DNA from: Anthoceros angustus
Taxonomy: Eukaryota; Streptophyta; Anthocerotopsida; Anthocerotales; Anthocerotaceae
DNA: 64,000 nt
Direction of reading: 5' to 3'
Assembly: GCA_010909165.1 (NCBI GenBank)
Contig: VJWM01000117.1
Span: forward strand, 744,001-808,000
In this document: piece by piece, positions 13,100 to 23,604 of the stretch
How the letters are laid out: each line of letters starts with the position of its first letter
Position numbering within the stretch: position 1 is the stretch's first letter
Notes under the pieces: model-generated
Database searches by the model: none
Told to the model about the DNA's origin: nothing
What the model saw: only the letters and a program-made list of their open reading frames with translations
Program-made: the position numbers and the translations under genes

Positions 13100-13532
13100 A
13101 TGTCGCGGGTGCCCGACTCCATGCAGCAAGAGGCTCCATCAACACCAGCAATGGATAAGGGCAGCATGCTGAAGACGGTAATTAAGACAACCATACCTTC
13201 AACCAACTCCTGTAAGCGCTCCGTCCTTGGCAAAGCCCTCATTAGAGTGTCGCGCGCAAACGCAGGTGAGCGCCAGGATCAAGGGAAAAGTGCAGGGAGT
13301 GTACTACAGGAAGTGGACGCTGCAAAATGCGCTGAAGCTAGGCTTGAACGGCTGGGTTCGGAATCGGAAGGACGGGTCGGTGGAAGCCGTGTTCTCGGGG
13401 CACAAAGACTCGGTGGACACCATGCTAGAGAAATGCAAGACGGGGTCTGCGGCAGCCAGGGTGAGCGCCATTGAGATGTCCACATGGACGGAGCCTGTGG
13501 CCGCCGGATTCGAGAGGCTGCCTACCCTGTGA
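13100..13532 (+). CDS. Acylphosphatase, 2 exons
   Basis: Small enzyme that hydrolyses acyl phosphates such as 1,3-bisphosphoglycerate. Exons 13100-13177 and 13266-13532 give 114 aa. The second exon carries the whole fold: the phosphate-binding loop KGKVQGVYYRKWT, with the catalytic Arg at the family position (here just before: ARIKGKVQGV and YR), then LGLNGWVRNRKDGSVEAVFSG with the catalytic Asn in GWVRN. In typical members the loop is GxVQGVxFR; here the aromatic is Tyr. The downstream frame alone has no ATG, which is why the short first exon starting MSRVPDSMQQ is needed. The ATG just 133 bp after the PPOX stop, on the same strand, leaves very little promoter. It is tail-to-tail with the S13 gene (197 bp between stops). 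Confidence 0.88.
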
Positions 13533-13729
13533 GCCACGCTAACAAATCCACGACAACACAGCAGCAAGGAGACAAAGGCTGGATGGATTGCTCCAGAAGG
13601 CTTCTTCACTGCATCAAACGTCCTCGCGGAAGAAGCATAACACTTACTCCACCTAGAACGCAGTGAAAATGCAACCCTGTGATGTGATGGCAGCCAATCT
13701 AATCCTAATGCATCTATTTACCTATCAAT

Positions 13730-14341
13730 CTACTTCTTGGACTTGGACTTTCCTTGAACGGCAACCTTCTTCCCTTTCCTGGTGCGAGCATTGCATTTTG
13801 TATGCTGACCTCGGCAGGGAAGGTTCATGATATGTCGCTTGCCCCTGTAGCACTGGATATCCTTCAACCTCTTGATAGCCATGGCGTTGAATCTTCTCTG
13901 TAATGACACGCAACAAGAACACGCACATGCACACGCACTTGCAGGAATGAGGAAACCCTAACCAGGCCACGCTGAGAGCTCGAAACAGAGACACGAGATG
14001 GTGCGAGTGAGTACCAGGTCTCCCTCAATCATGTACTTGGACACTTCCTCACGCAGCCGAGTGAGCTCCTCCTCGCTGAGTTCCCGAGTGTGCTTGTTCT
14101 CCAGGCCGGTGTCGAGCAGGATCTGGCGCGCTGTAGTCTGGGCCACGCCATGGATGTACTGCAGGGACACCTCGATGCGCTTAGCATTGGGAATCTCGAT
14201 CCCTCCCACACGGGCGCACCGGATGCTGAGGCGCGGGAAGGTCGCAGCGCAAGGTAGTGAAGGAGAGGAGCTGCGCGGCAGCGCCGTGCCGCGCATGGAA
14301 GAGCTCAGGACCGGCGCCGCTGCCATGGCCGCTGCCGCCAT
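13730..14341 (-). CDS. RPS13: Plastid ribosomal protein S13 (uS13c), 2 exons
   Basis: Protein of the head of the small organellar ribosomal subunit, contacting the P-site tRNA. Exons are 14341-14015 and 13897-13730 on the minus strand (164 aa). The first about 48 residues (Ala/Ser/Arg-rich, [14 protein letters not shown]) look like a chloroplast transit peptide. The mature part starts [19 protein letters not shown], then helix-two-turn-helix sequence [20 protein letters not shown], and the second exon has [19 protein letters not shown] and the RNA-binding tail [20 protein letters not shown] ending KSKSKK. Spacing, length and the tail match bacterial/plastid S13. A mitochondrial form is possible, but the alanine-rich leader favours plastid. 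Confidence 0.93.
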
Positions 14342-14792
14342 CGCTCCCAAGCTCTTCGCCTTATCTGAATCCTCCTGTTAACGACTCGTCGTGTCACCAC
14401 ACTCCCGCTTCACAAACTTCAGGATGTCATAAACTGTACTTCCGGATTGATGAAGCACAATGTGTGCTTTATGTAGATGAGTGAGGAAAATACACAAAAT
14501 TACTCCGCTGTCTCACAATTGAGATCACAAGTTCTGATTGTGTACCAGATGACTTGCTGGGAGAAGGAGAATCAGAGTCCTGGCCTAACAATAGTATGTA
14601 GTCACAATGGCTAATTTTCCCTTGCCTGTCCACACCATCTTACACTTTCCAAAGATCATGAGTGCTGCTACCTACTCCTAGCTCTGACAACCTCCCCTTG
14701 TTTATCAACCAAGCAGCATCGGATCTGATTGCACTCACTACTTGTAGTTCTGAGGGAAGAAAGAAAGCTGTGGACAGGCATATGGAAATGAC
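14342..14792. other. Intergenic: S13 promoter and kinase 3' flank
   Basis: This separates two minus-strand genes. I recognise no gene or defined element. Confidence 0.35.
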
Positions 14793-17186
14793 TTAGAAAC
14801 CTGCCCAACCGGCAGGCTGAGTCTTGGGGCGCACCTGAAGGTTATCACTCCGCTTGTTTAGTGGATCCAGGTTCGGGAAACTGGAAGATGAATCAGCATT
14901 CGTCGAGCTGAAAGTAGACAGAGATCTTGGGCTGAAAGGTGCAGAAGATCTTGGGCTGAAGGGTGCAGAAGACCTTGGGCTGAAGGGTGCAGAAGATCTT
15001 GGGCTGAAGGTGGCAGGAGACTCCATGCTGACTTGTTGAGTAGCCCAGCTGGATCCTCCGGGATTGCCACCCATTCTCCGCCCCATGGTGCCATCTTGTC
15101 TTCTGTCAGTCGCGGGACTGCGATGGCCAAAGCGGTCGGAGGAGCTAAAAACATCGCGTTTGGAAATGCGATTCTCTCCTGCAGAGCTGGAAAACGGAGT
15201 TGGAAACGGAGGCTCCTCCCTCAAGCCGGCAGATGCTGCTTCATGTCGTCTCTCAAGCAGTGAGATCCGCTGACTACTAAATCGACCCGAACTGCTGCGG
15301 ACATCGCCCTTGACAACTCCATTGTCTCCTCCGGAGCTGGAATAGGGCTGGAACAGAGGACCCTCTCCTGGCCTCCCCACCATCGTCTCCAACCCAGCTG
15401 AATGACTTTGCATGTTTGCAGCTGCTGAGCTTCCGGACATCACACTCGGCCTACTTTCCCTAAAAACTGGACTGGTAAGTCCTTCCTGAAGCTCCCAAAT
15501 AGAACCCACAGCTCTTGGACTCTCAGCCTGACGTTTATCATGCTGATTCTTGACCCCCAACTGCTCTGGGCTGGCTGCTGCCTGTGGTGCGGCAGTTGCA
15601 GACTGTCGAAACATAGTTCTCCGAGAAGTGGCTCCCCTGGCTGACTTCACGTCGTGAGCAAGGGGAGGAGGATCTTGAGTGCTTAAGTATCTGCGGTCAC
15701 CAGCCTTGGAGTCATGGTTTGTGACCGATTGCCTCATCTCGGGAGAAGATTGCAGACTCCCACCATTTCCAGTGTCACCGGACAACTTTAATCTCCCAGC
15801 CAGATTTGCTGCTAACGAAGCATCCTGTGAAGCAGAGTATCTCTCAATTGGTGGAGAAGGGGCCATCCTAGGTGGAGTAGAAGTTGGCTTTCCGATGGGG
15901 CTGGAACCCGATAATGGACTACCTTGAACACCATGAGAGTTGACCCCAACTTGTGGACTCGCGAGCACACGTTGTTGAGAGTTAGCCACAGGCTGCGGAC
16001 TGACCTGCACTTTCAGCGGACTTCCATCTCCAGATGCTGCTGAAGCAACCCCCCCAGCAGTTTGAGCATACTGGGACGACCAAAAGCTACCACCAGTTGG
16101 CAAGGGGTATGCCACGGACCCCCCTGTCGACCCCACGGACTGCCTCGAGTCCACCGGAAGCGGTGGAGGCCTCCTAGAAGGCATGGGACCTGCATTCGTA
16201 GGTCCGCTCACAGGGGGTGCTTGACTTCCACTCTCTGGCAGCAGACTAGATCTGCTTGGTAGCTTGTCCGGATGAGCTTTCTGAAGCTCAGCCGGAAGAC
16301 TCTGATTCACCCGTCGCCACACCTGACCTATATCTGGCCTAGCACCTGGACTAAGCGCAAGCATGTCCTTAATAAGCCCCGTGACTGCATCGCTGTACAG
16401 CGGCAGCTCAGGGATTCTATAGTTCCCGTTCAGAATCTGCAACTTAGAGTCACCAGTGAATGCAGAAGTGAAATAAGCCATCCGGAATAACAGACATCCA
16501 AGAGCCCAGATATCCACCTTCTCACTGATAACCTCCCTCTGATACAGATCCCACATCTCAGGTGCCCTATACGCAGGAGTGGTATGCTTCCGAATCACAT
16601 CCTCCTCCACCCCCATCTCATCGGGCTTATCAAACCGCTTATGCTTAGTCGAAGTGCTCCCAAAATCACACAGCTTCCACACACCATCCCCCCCCTGCAG
16701 CATGTTCTCCGCCTTCAAATCCCTGTGCGCAACAGGCGGCACCTGGCAATGCATGGCGCACACAGCGTTACACACATCCCGGAACATGAGCAACAGCTGC
16801 TTCTCCTCAAAGTAGCCCGCACCCCGGCTATCAAGCACATCCACCAGGTTCCGCTCGCAGTGATCCATGACCAGAAAGCACTCCTTCGTCCTCCCCATGT
16901 CATACACAGCTTGCGCATGCAGCGTCACAATATTAGGATGCCACCGCAGCTGCTCCATCACCCGCACCTCCTTCCTCACCAGATCCACCATCTCCGAGTC
17001 CGCGCAAATGATATGCTTCAGCGCATAGCTCTTCCCGGTCACCACATCCTTCACCAGGTACACACTCGACAGCCCGCCCTTCCCGATGGCGTTCCGCACC
17101 TGCAGCTTCAGTTGCCCTACATCCACCACCTTCCCCTCCAGCGAACCCCCGTGGTCCGGGTGCAGAAACTGCTTGAGCCGCCACAT
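14793..17186 (-). CDS. NAK/AAK1-family Ser/Thr protein kinase, intronless (797 aa)
   Basis: Protein kinase of the Ark/Prk-AAK1-GAK (NAK) family, which in animals and yeast phosphorylates endocytic adaptors. The open frame extends 14 codons further without ATG, so the start is MWRLKQFLHPDHGG. The kinase domain is about residues 28-300: Gly loop IGKGGLSSVYLV (34-45), catalytic Lys in YALKHI, an inserted HCERNLVDVL region, HRDLKAEN (HRD), LCDFGS (DFG), the activation segment TTPAYRAPEMWD and WALGCLLFRMAYF. All key catalytic residues are present. The remaining about 490 residues are Ser/Pro/Gln-rich, low complexity, probably disordered, typical of the family's adaptor-binding tail. Near the C-terminus are repeats of SPRSSAPF. 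No intron is needed. Confidence 0.92.
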   Translation of the reverse strand: MWRLKQFLHPDHGGSLEGKVVDVGQLKLQVRNAIGKGGLSSVYLVKDVVTGKSYALKHIICADSEMVDLVRKEVRVMEQLRWHPNIVTLHAQAVYDMGRTKECFLVMDHCERNLVDVLDSRGAGYFEEKQLLLMFRDVCNAVCAMHCQVPPVAHRDLKAENMLQGGDGVWKLCDFGSTSTKHKRFDKPDEMGVEEDVIRKHTTPAYRAPEMWDLYQREVISEKVDIWALGCLLFRMAYFTSAFTGDSKLQILNGNYRIPELPLYSDAVTGLIKDMLALSPGARPDIGQVWRRVNQSLPAELQKAHPDKLPSRSSLLPESGSQAPPVSGPTNAGPMPSRRPPPLPVDSRQSVGSTGGSVAYPLPTGGSFWSSQYAQTAGGVASAASGDGSPLKVQVSPQPVANSQQRVLASPQVGVNSHGVQGSPLSGSSPIGKPTSTPPRMAPSPPIERYSASQDASLAANLAGRLKLSGDTGNGGSLQSSPEMRQSVTNHDSKAGDRRYLSTQDPPPLAHDVKSARGATSRRTMFRQSATAAPQAAASPEQLGVKNQHDKRQAESPRAVGSIWELQEGLTSPVFRESRPSVMSGSSAAANMQSHSAGLETMVGRPGEGPLFQPYSSSGGDNGVVKGDVRSSSGRFSSQRISLLERRHEAASAGLREEPPFPTPFSSSAGENRISKRDVFSSSDRFGHRSPATDRRQDGTMGRRMGGNPGGSSWATQQVSMESPATFSPRSSAPFSPRSSAPFSPRSSAPFSPRSLSTFSSTNADSSSSFPNLDPLNKRSDNLQVRPKTQPAGWAGF
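14922..15017. repeat. 24-bp tandem repeat, 4 copies, inside the kinase tail
   Basis: Four near-identical 24-bp units, each containing TTGGGCTGAA followed by GGTGCAGA. On the coding strand each encodes eight residues of the type SPRSSAPF. The length keeps the frame. Confidence 0.9.
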
Positions 17187-18029
17187 GATCGCATGAGCCC
17201 GGCACCTCCACGCAGTGCTGAGGAGCACAGATCTGGACCAGATCTAGCTACCTCTGCCACACAGCGCGCCTCAGCAACCAGCAGGCATGTCCTCCCTTGC
17301 CACTGGTAGGGTATGAGGCAGACACCAGCACGTGTTCTGCCGCTGCAGAATACCGCACCCTGGTGCTCCGCAGCCGGCGCCTGTGACTCTGCTTGCCCCA
17401 CTGTTGCACTGCATGGCCCGGTTTCAGTTAGATCCACAGGTCGCACACCTCACACACTGCCTTCACCAGCACAAGCTCTCTCACAGTCCCAGCTCGCTCT
17501 TCGGCTCCGCTGCTAAAGCGCAATGCAATTTGCACAACCTCGGGGCATCGGAGCACGCAACTGTGGAATTGCTCACCATCGTTCGCTCGCACCCACGATC
17601 GGTTTCCGATTGCCCACGGGATCGCCTCCTCAACCACCTCTCCTGCGTAACGACGTTTAAGGAGCCACGCTCCTACCTTGCGCACACACTCGGGCCTTCT
17701 AATGGCTAGCCAATTGGTACGTAAACCCGTTTTTCACTTACCCTTCATTTTATCATTCATAAAGTACCAAATCGTGTAACAAAACTTAACATAGGATGCA
17801 CCTTACAACGTGAGGTGTACATAGGCTATAGGATGGACCTTACATAGCATGTAGGGTCCATGGACTTTGTGACCTTCTTTGTTTGTGCCTTATATACTTC
17901 ACATATATGTTGGCTAGGACTAGGAATCAGCCTTTGAGTTATTGCTTACTCCTATTCAATTGTGTTGAAATCTATCTCTAACTTTCATTTAAGGTGATGG
18001 TTTGGTTAAACATTGATATTTCCATTGGC
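17187..18029. other. Kinase 5' flank passing into AT-rich repeat border
   Basis: The first 500 bp are GC-balanced and probably contain the kinase promoter and leader. After about 17,700 the composition turns AT-rich and no gene is seen. This marks the edge of the rearranged region. Confidence 0.35.
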
Positions 18030-18490
18030 TGAGTGGCGGAAGGATGCGCAACCAGCAAGACTCACAAGTACTCTCCTATGCAAGACGGCCATGTTTTCAT
18101 CCCCTCGCCCTCGAGACTCATGGGGCTACGGGCAAGGACTTCTCTAGGTTAATTAAGGGGTTTGCAAAAGCCTATCACAGCCACAGGAATTGGAGGGGCC
18201 TCTCCCTTTCCTCCGTGGTCGCTTTCTTCGCCTGGTTTCCATAGCTCAGACATCGCCGGCTACCATGTTATAGGACTACCACGTAGGACTAGCGGCTTCT
18301 TCGGCACCGGTGGTAGGTAGGCCCTTCATCATCCCTGATCACGATATCTTTGGTGCAGTAGGTAGTTATGGGAAAGGCATTCGAGGGGACTAGGACTTCC
18401 CCTTTTACTATTAGCCCTTTTTGGGTTGTTCCTCCTCAGACTTCAAGGGTAGATGGGATTCCCCATCTCGCCTATTAATAACGTCTACTC
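18030..18490 (+). mobile_element. LINE-like retroelement 3' end, degraded (copy 1)
   Basis: Sequence here matches segments near 55.09-55.52 kb and 60.3-60.73 kb. All three encode, with stops and shifts, the C-terminal tail of a non-LTR-type reverse-transcriptase polyprotein, with a motif like HAFIPLAIETHGAMGKAF. They then share a 3' tail with a short hairpin (AGATGGG then CCCATCT; here 18,451-18,467) just before an AATAA-rich end. Only the last part of the element is present. Confidence 0.6.
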
Positions 18491-18628
18491 TTCCATTTCC
18501 TCATATGTGATGATAGTCTGGCTGGCTACCAATGCGTTGGCGTAGTCCAACAGTTACACAACATATCCTTCCAGCATCAGTTCAAAATTACGCGGGAAGA
18601 TAGGAGGGAGCGCGGATTCAAAACGGTT

Positions 18629-19003
18629 ATGCGAGGGAAGCAATATTCGACATATAATTATTGGTCCATCAACGAAGGGCTCGAGTTCTTGAAACATATA
18701 CCTCCTGGTCCTATGTTTGCAGCACCATTGGTCCCACTTGAAGTGAGAAGCAAGAAAGCACATGCGGAAGGAAGGGACCCGGAGAGATCACTTGTGGTTG
18801 TACGAGCCAAGTTAGAGGAGAAATTAAAAGCTGTCTTGGGTGAAGAGGAACAGGCTTGGTGGGAATCGTTTTGGGAAGAACAGGTGGCAATTGTGGAGAC
18901 CATTAATTTGCGAGCCCAACAGGATTTGAAGACTCCATGGCAATTGTACAACCGTGAGGGAGCTGAGGTTCTGTTGCGTCTGATAACAGTTCCAGATGTA
19001 TAA
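18629..19003 (+). CDS. Hypothetical 124-aa ORF in repeat DNA
   Basis: Opens with a true ATG (MRGKQYSTYNYWSINEG) and runs 124 codons to TAA. The middle is Glu/Lys/Trp-rich (KLEEKLKAVLGEEEQAWWE) and could form a helix. I do not recognise it. A second copy of its 3' half lies at 21,067-21,290 and is broken by small indels, so the sequence belongs to the duplicated repeat block; it may be a retroelement fragment and not a host gene. Confidence 0.3.
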   Translation: MRGKQYSTYNYWSINEGLEFLKHIPPGPMFAAPLVPLEVRSKKAHAEGRDPERSLVVVRAKLEEKLKAVLGEEEQAWWESFWEEQVAIVETINLRAQQDLKTPWQLYNREGAEVLLRLITVPDV

Positions 19004-20159
19004 GTTCTTCCTCATCCACTTTTAAGGGAAGTTCCTTGCCGAGACATGTATGTTAGCAAATCGGCCACACACTTCCTTTATCGTTCAATTTGTGATCGGT
19101 GGGTTAGGAGTATAAGCATTTTCCAACACTGCAATCAGTTTTGATAGAGTGAACGTCTATGCGTGCCTCAAGACTGTAGAAAATCGAGGAAGCATCCACT
19201 TGATTATGAGTGTGGCCAACCAGTAGGAAGCCCACCTTGATCTTGTCAAACACACAGAAAGCAACCAATATATTAAGATAAAAAAAAAAAGCAAAGCATT
19301 CTTATTCTCCCGAGCCGTGTTGTCTAACTGCAAGTACAGGATCTAAGGAGGCAAACCCTTGTACTTTAATACAACATGCTGAATGACGGCGATCGTGAGG
19401 TTGGCATCGTTCCGGATGTTTCCAAACTCGATGAACAACTTTGCTGACATTTGTGTAGTTGTAAGCAAGACACCCCATTACATGGAAATCTAGATGCGGA
19501 TCCGTGTCCGCATTGTTCTTCGGAAGATGCATAAAATGTGGAAGCTGTGTCTTCTATTGGTCCATCCCGTCTATTGAAAGTCCAATATACTTTGCTGGAT
19601 TGGCATAGCATTTGACGCTGAGTTTCGTGGAGGACACCATTCAGCCCTTCCTACTCCCCCGAGTTAAGTAGACATATTACAGAGTCCTCAATGTGCGGCC
19701 CAAGTGACTAAGGCAAGAAACACAACCTTAGACCATATGCAAATACGTAGAGACAAAGCTGTCTCTTTCTAGAACAAACGCACTCACTTTACTAGCTTAT
19801 TTGCTCCCTCAAAGAACCGACCAAGGGCTCTTGAGGATTCACTAACTACTCAATGGGAAGCATTCCGTTATCAATTAGCTTGTGGATAACCACCAACACA
19901 CAAACATCGAGCACCCGAATTTGGGCTTGAGAGGAAAAAAAACAGGGCCCTTAGGAATAGTCACACAGTCCACTTTTTGGAACAAAGCTTGCCGAATCTA
20001 CAAATGAAGATGTCGATTTTGAAATTTTTTTAGACTACCTGTGCTCAAGACCAACTTGCTCGGTTGAACATGCTGGCCCTTCTCATGAAGCACATGGCAG
20101 TTTTGTTTCAATTTCTCAAACTTGGAGTTGTTCATCAGAGGTGATATCGTTTATGAAAT

Positions 20160-20910
20160 AGGCTGTGTTTCGGGTTAACAACTTTCCCTTCCCAAGCACA
20201 TCTATGGTGGAAGCGGAGCGGTGCCTGAAAGCTTTATCAGCACTCGACTCAAGCACAGGGTCTCTAACACCTATTGGCAAGCTATGGCAGTTTACCCTGT
20301 CAGTCCACGCCATGCGTGAATGCTGCGTGCAGCACTTGAATCAGCTCAGAGTCTAGAGCTTTTACAACCAAAATGTGCTTCAAGTTTGTTTCTTGGCCTG
20401 TGCAGTAGCCACCGTTGCTGCACTCAGCCTTGAAAATCCACTGTTGAAAGATATTAGCTCAGCATTTGATTCTACGGGCGATCCGTTGCATGGCACTGTG
20501 CTGGTAGGTCCAACAGAAATGGATCCTGAGGTCACAGCCAGCGAGGAACCGAACACATTAGCCCTAGAGAAGGCAGAGAGGAAGTTGCGGAGAAGAGCCA
20601 TCAATGTAGCTCATGCCAAGTTTTGATCGCGGTGATGCTCTCTGCACCATGTGACCACTGCATGCTTATGGGCATTTTGCGGAGAGTGAACTGTTTTGCA
20701 AAGTGAACTTTCTACGTGAAAGGACTATGCATGGGATGTTAAAGCTCAGGCAGCAACGTCTACGGCGAGTGATGCATTTCAGTCCAGAGGCAGGAGCAGG
20801 GCCAGAAGTTGTCAGCAGGCTAGCTGAGAGTGAAACAGCCTGGAGACAACCTCATCTAAAGGTGGATGCTCAACATGAGACACTCTTGCAGAAAGCTATC
20901 TGCACGTGAG
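20160..20910 (+). pseudogene. DHX37/Dhr1-type DEAH helicase C-terminal fragment (copy A)
   Basis: Broken coding sequence that, across three frames, reads as the C-terminal region of a DEAH-box RNA helicase of the DHX37/Dhr1 ribosome-biogenesis type. It starts FPFPSTSMVEAERCLKALSAL and GSLTPIGK. One missing base after GK hides the sequence continuing as VYPVSPRH. Next come ACAVATVAALSLENPLL, then a segment with an in-frame TGA, then FLRERTMHGMLKLRQQRLRR. The helicase core is absent. No intron is evident. Copy C at 23,605 carries the same lesions, so it was dead before duplication. Confidence 0.7.
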
Positions 20911-20911
20911 C

Positions 20912-21066
20912 ACGTGAGCACTGGCTAGTTCCTCATTATTTTTCTCAGGGTCGTCCTTACAACTGCAAGAACCAGCTGCAAAACGATGCACACGGTACCC
21001 ATCCCTTACAACAATGTCTCTATGTTCAAGCCTTGACATGATCTCCGTGGAACTATGGCAGTCACT
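20912..21066 (-). pseudogene. PPR DYW-domain tail fragment 1
   Basis: Encodes on the minus strand the end of a DYW-type domain (RMCSDCHSSTEIMSRLEHRD, then VHRFAAGSCSCK). It matches the end of the PPR gene at 24,390. It is cut at the microhomology GCACATGCG where the next repeat copy begins. One base is missing near the end relative to the parent, so the frame reads through the parent's stop. Confidence 0.8.
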
Positions 21067-22431
21067 GCACATGCGGAAGGAAGGGACCGGAGAGATCACT
21101 TGTGGTTGGTTATGAGCCAAGTTAGAGGAGAAATTAAAAGTCTTTGGGTGAAGAGGAACAGCTTGGTGGGAATCGTTTTGGGAAGAACAGTGGCAATTGT
21201 GGAGACCATTAATTTGCGAGCCCAACAGATTTGAAGACTCCATGGCAATTGTACAACCGTGAGGGAGCCGAGGTTCCGATACAGCCGATGTATAAGTTCT
21301 TCCTCATCCACTTTTAAGGGAAGTTCCTTGCCGAGACATGTATGTTAGCAAATCGGCCACACACTTCCTTTATCGCTCAATTTGTGATCGGTGGGTTAGA
21401 GTATAAGCATTTTCCAACACCGCAATCGCTTTGATAGAGTGAACGCTATGCGTGCCTCAAGATCAGAAAATCGAGGAAGCATCCACTTGATTATGAGTGT
21501 GGCCAACCAAGAGGAAGCCCACCTTGATCTTGTCAAACACGTAAAGCAACCAATATATTAAGATAAAAAAGCAAAGCATTCTTATTCTCCCGAGCCGTGT
21601 TGTCTAACTGCAAGTACAGGATCTAAGGAGGCAAACCCTTGTACTTTAATACAACATGTGAATGACGGCGATCGTGAGGTTGGCATCGTTCGGATGTTTC
21701 CAAACTCGATGAACAACTTTGCTGACATTTGTGTAGTTGTAAGCAAGACACCCCATTACATGGAAATCTAGATGCGGATCCGTGTCCGCATTGTTCTTCG
21801 GAAGATGCATAAAATGTGGAAGCAGTGTCTATTGGTCCATCCGTCTATTGAAAGTCCAATATACTTTCTTTGGATTGGCATAGCATTTGACGCCGAGTTT
21901 CGTGGAGGACACCATTCAGCCTTCCTACTCCCCGAGTTAAGTAGACATATTACTGAGTCCTCAATGCGGCCCAAGTGACTAAGGCAAGAAACACAACCTT
22001 AGACCATATGCAAATACGTAGAGACAAAGCTGTCTCTTTCTAGAACAAACGCACTCACTTTACTAGCTTATTTGCTCCCTCAAAGAACCGACCAAGGGCT
22101 CTTGAGGATTCACTAACTACTCAATGGGAAGCATTCCGTTATCAATTAGCTTGTGGATAACCACCAACACACAAACATCGAGCACCTGAATTTGGGCTTG
22201 AGAGGAAAAAACAGGGCCCTTAGGAATAGTCACACAGTCCACTTTTGGAACAAAGCTTGCCGAATCTACAAATGAAGATGTCGATTTTGAAATTTTTTAG
22301 ACTACCTGTGCTCAAGACCAACTTGCTCGGTTGAACATGCTGGCCCTTCTCATGAAGCACATGGCAGTTTTGTTTCAATTTCTCAAACTTGGAGTTGTTC
22401 ATCAGAGGTGATATCGTTTATGAAATAGGCT

Positions 22432-22612
22432 GTGTTTCGGGTTAACAACTTTCCCTTCCCAAGCACATCTATGGTGGAAGCGGAGCGGTGCCTGAAAGCT
22501 TTATCAGCACTCGACTCAAGCACATCTATGGTGGAAGCGGAGCGGTGCCTGAAAGCTTTATCAGCACTCGACTCAAGCACAGGGTCTCTAACACCTATTG
22601 GCAAGCTATCTG
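22432..22612 (+). pseudogene. DHX37-type helicase fragment (copy B), truncated
   Basis: Only the first about 60 codons remain, with an in-frame 57-bp direct duplication (MVEAERCLKALSALDSST occurs twice). The rest was removed by a deletion joining two AAGCTAT sites. Confidence 0.75.
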
Positions 22613-22615
22613 CAC

Positions 22616-22922
22616 GTGAGCACGTGAGCACTGGCTAGTTCCTCATTATTTTTCTCAGGGTCGTCCTTACAACTGCAAGCACCAGCTGCAAATCGATGCA
22701 CACGGTACCCATCCCTGACAACAATGTCTCTCTGTTCAAGCTTTGACATGATCTCCGTGGAACTGTGGCAGTCACTGCACATGCGTAGATTTTTTGTTAC
22801 CACCAGAGGTGTCCCACTCGGCGTGTTCAAGAGACCAAACGCCAGAGCTAGCTTCTCAGCATGCCCACAAAGCGCATCTTCCTTTTCCTTCTCACACAGT
22901 GGCTTCAACACCAACTTTGTGT
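22616..22922 (-). pseudogene. PPR DYW-domain tail fragment 2
   Basis: Minus-strand fragment covering more of the DYW domain than fragment 1: DALCGHAEKLALAFGLL, the VVTKNLRMCSDCH motif, and VHRFAAGACSCK. It is joined at a TTTGTGT microhomology to the unknown repeat, creating a 162-codon chimeric open frame (22,606-23,094) that is unlikely to be functional. Confidence 0.8.
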
Positions 22923-23604
22923 AGTTGTAAGCAAGACACCCCATTACATGGAAATCTAGATGCGGATCCGTGTCCGCATTGTTCTTCGGAAGATGCATAA
23001 AATGTGGAAGTCTTCTATTGGTCCATCCGTCTATTGAAAGTCCAATATACTTTTGGATTGGCATAGCATTTGTGAGTTTCGTGGAGGACACCATTCACCT
23101 TCCTACTCCCCGAGTTAAGTAGACATATTACTGAGTCCTCAATGCGGCCCAAGTGACTAAGGCAAGAAACACAACCTTAGACCATATGCAAATACGTAGA
23201 GACAAAGCTGTCTCTTTCTAGAACAAACGCACTCACTTTACTAGCTTATTTGCTCCCTCAAAGAACCGACCAAGGGCTCTTGAGGATTCACTAACTACTC
23301 AATGGGAAGCATTCCGTTATCAATTAGCTTGTGGATAACCACCAACACACAAACATCGAGCACCTGAATTTGGGCTTGAGAGGAAAAAAACAGGGCCCTT
23401 AGGAATAGTCACACAGTCCACTTTTGGAACAAAGCTTGCCGAATCTACAAATGAAGATGTCGATTTTGAAATTTTTTAGACTACCTGTGCTCAAGACCAA
23501 CTTGCTCGGTTGAACATGCTGGCCCTTCTCATGAAGCACATGGCAGTTTGTTTCAATTTCTCAAACTTGGAGTTGTTCATCAGAGGTGATATCGTTTATG
23601 AAAT

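Noticed and set aside
13227-13532. One-exon model for acylphosphatase
   Set aside because: The frame begins with TTG and has no ATG after the upstream stop; the two-exon model starting at 13,100 gives a proper start and clean GT-AG intron.
16584-17309. Open frame of 241 codons on the plus strand
   Set aside because: Antisense shadow of the conserved kinase domain; Pro/His/Leu-rich composition typical of such shadows.
22606-23094. 162-codon chimeric frame joining an unknown repeat to a PPR DYW tail
   Set aside because: Formed by the TTTGTGT joint between unrelated sequences and started by chance; kept only as evidence for the rearrangement.
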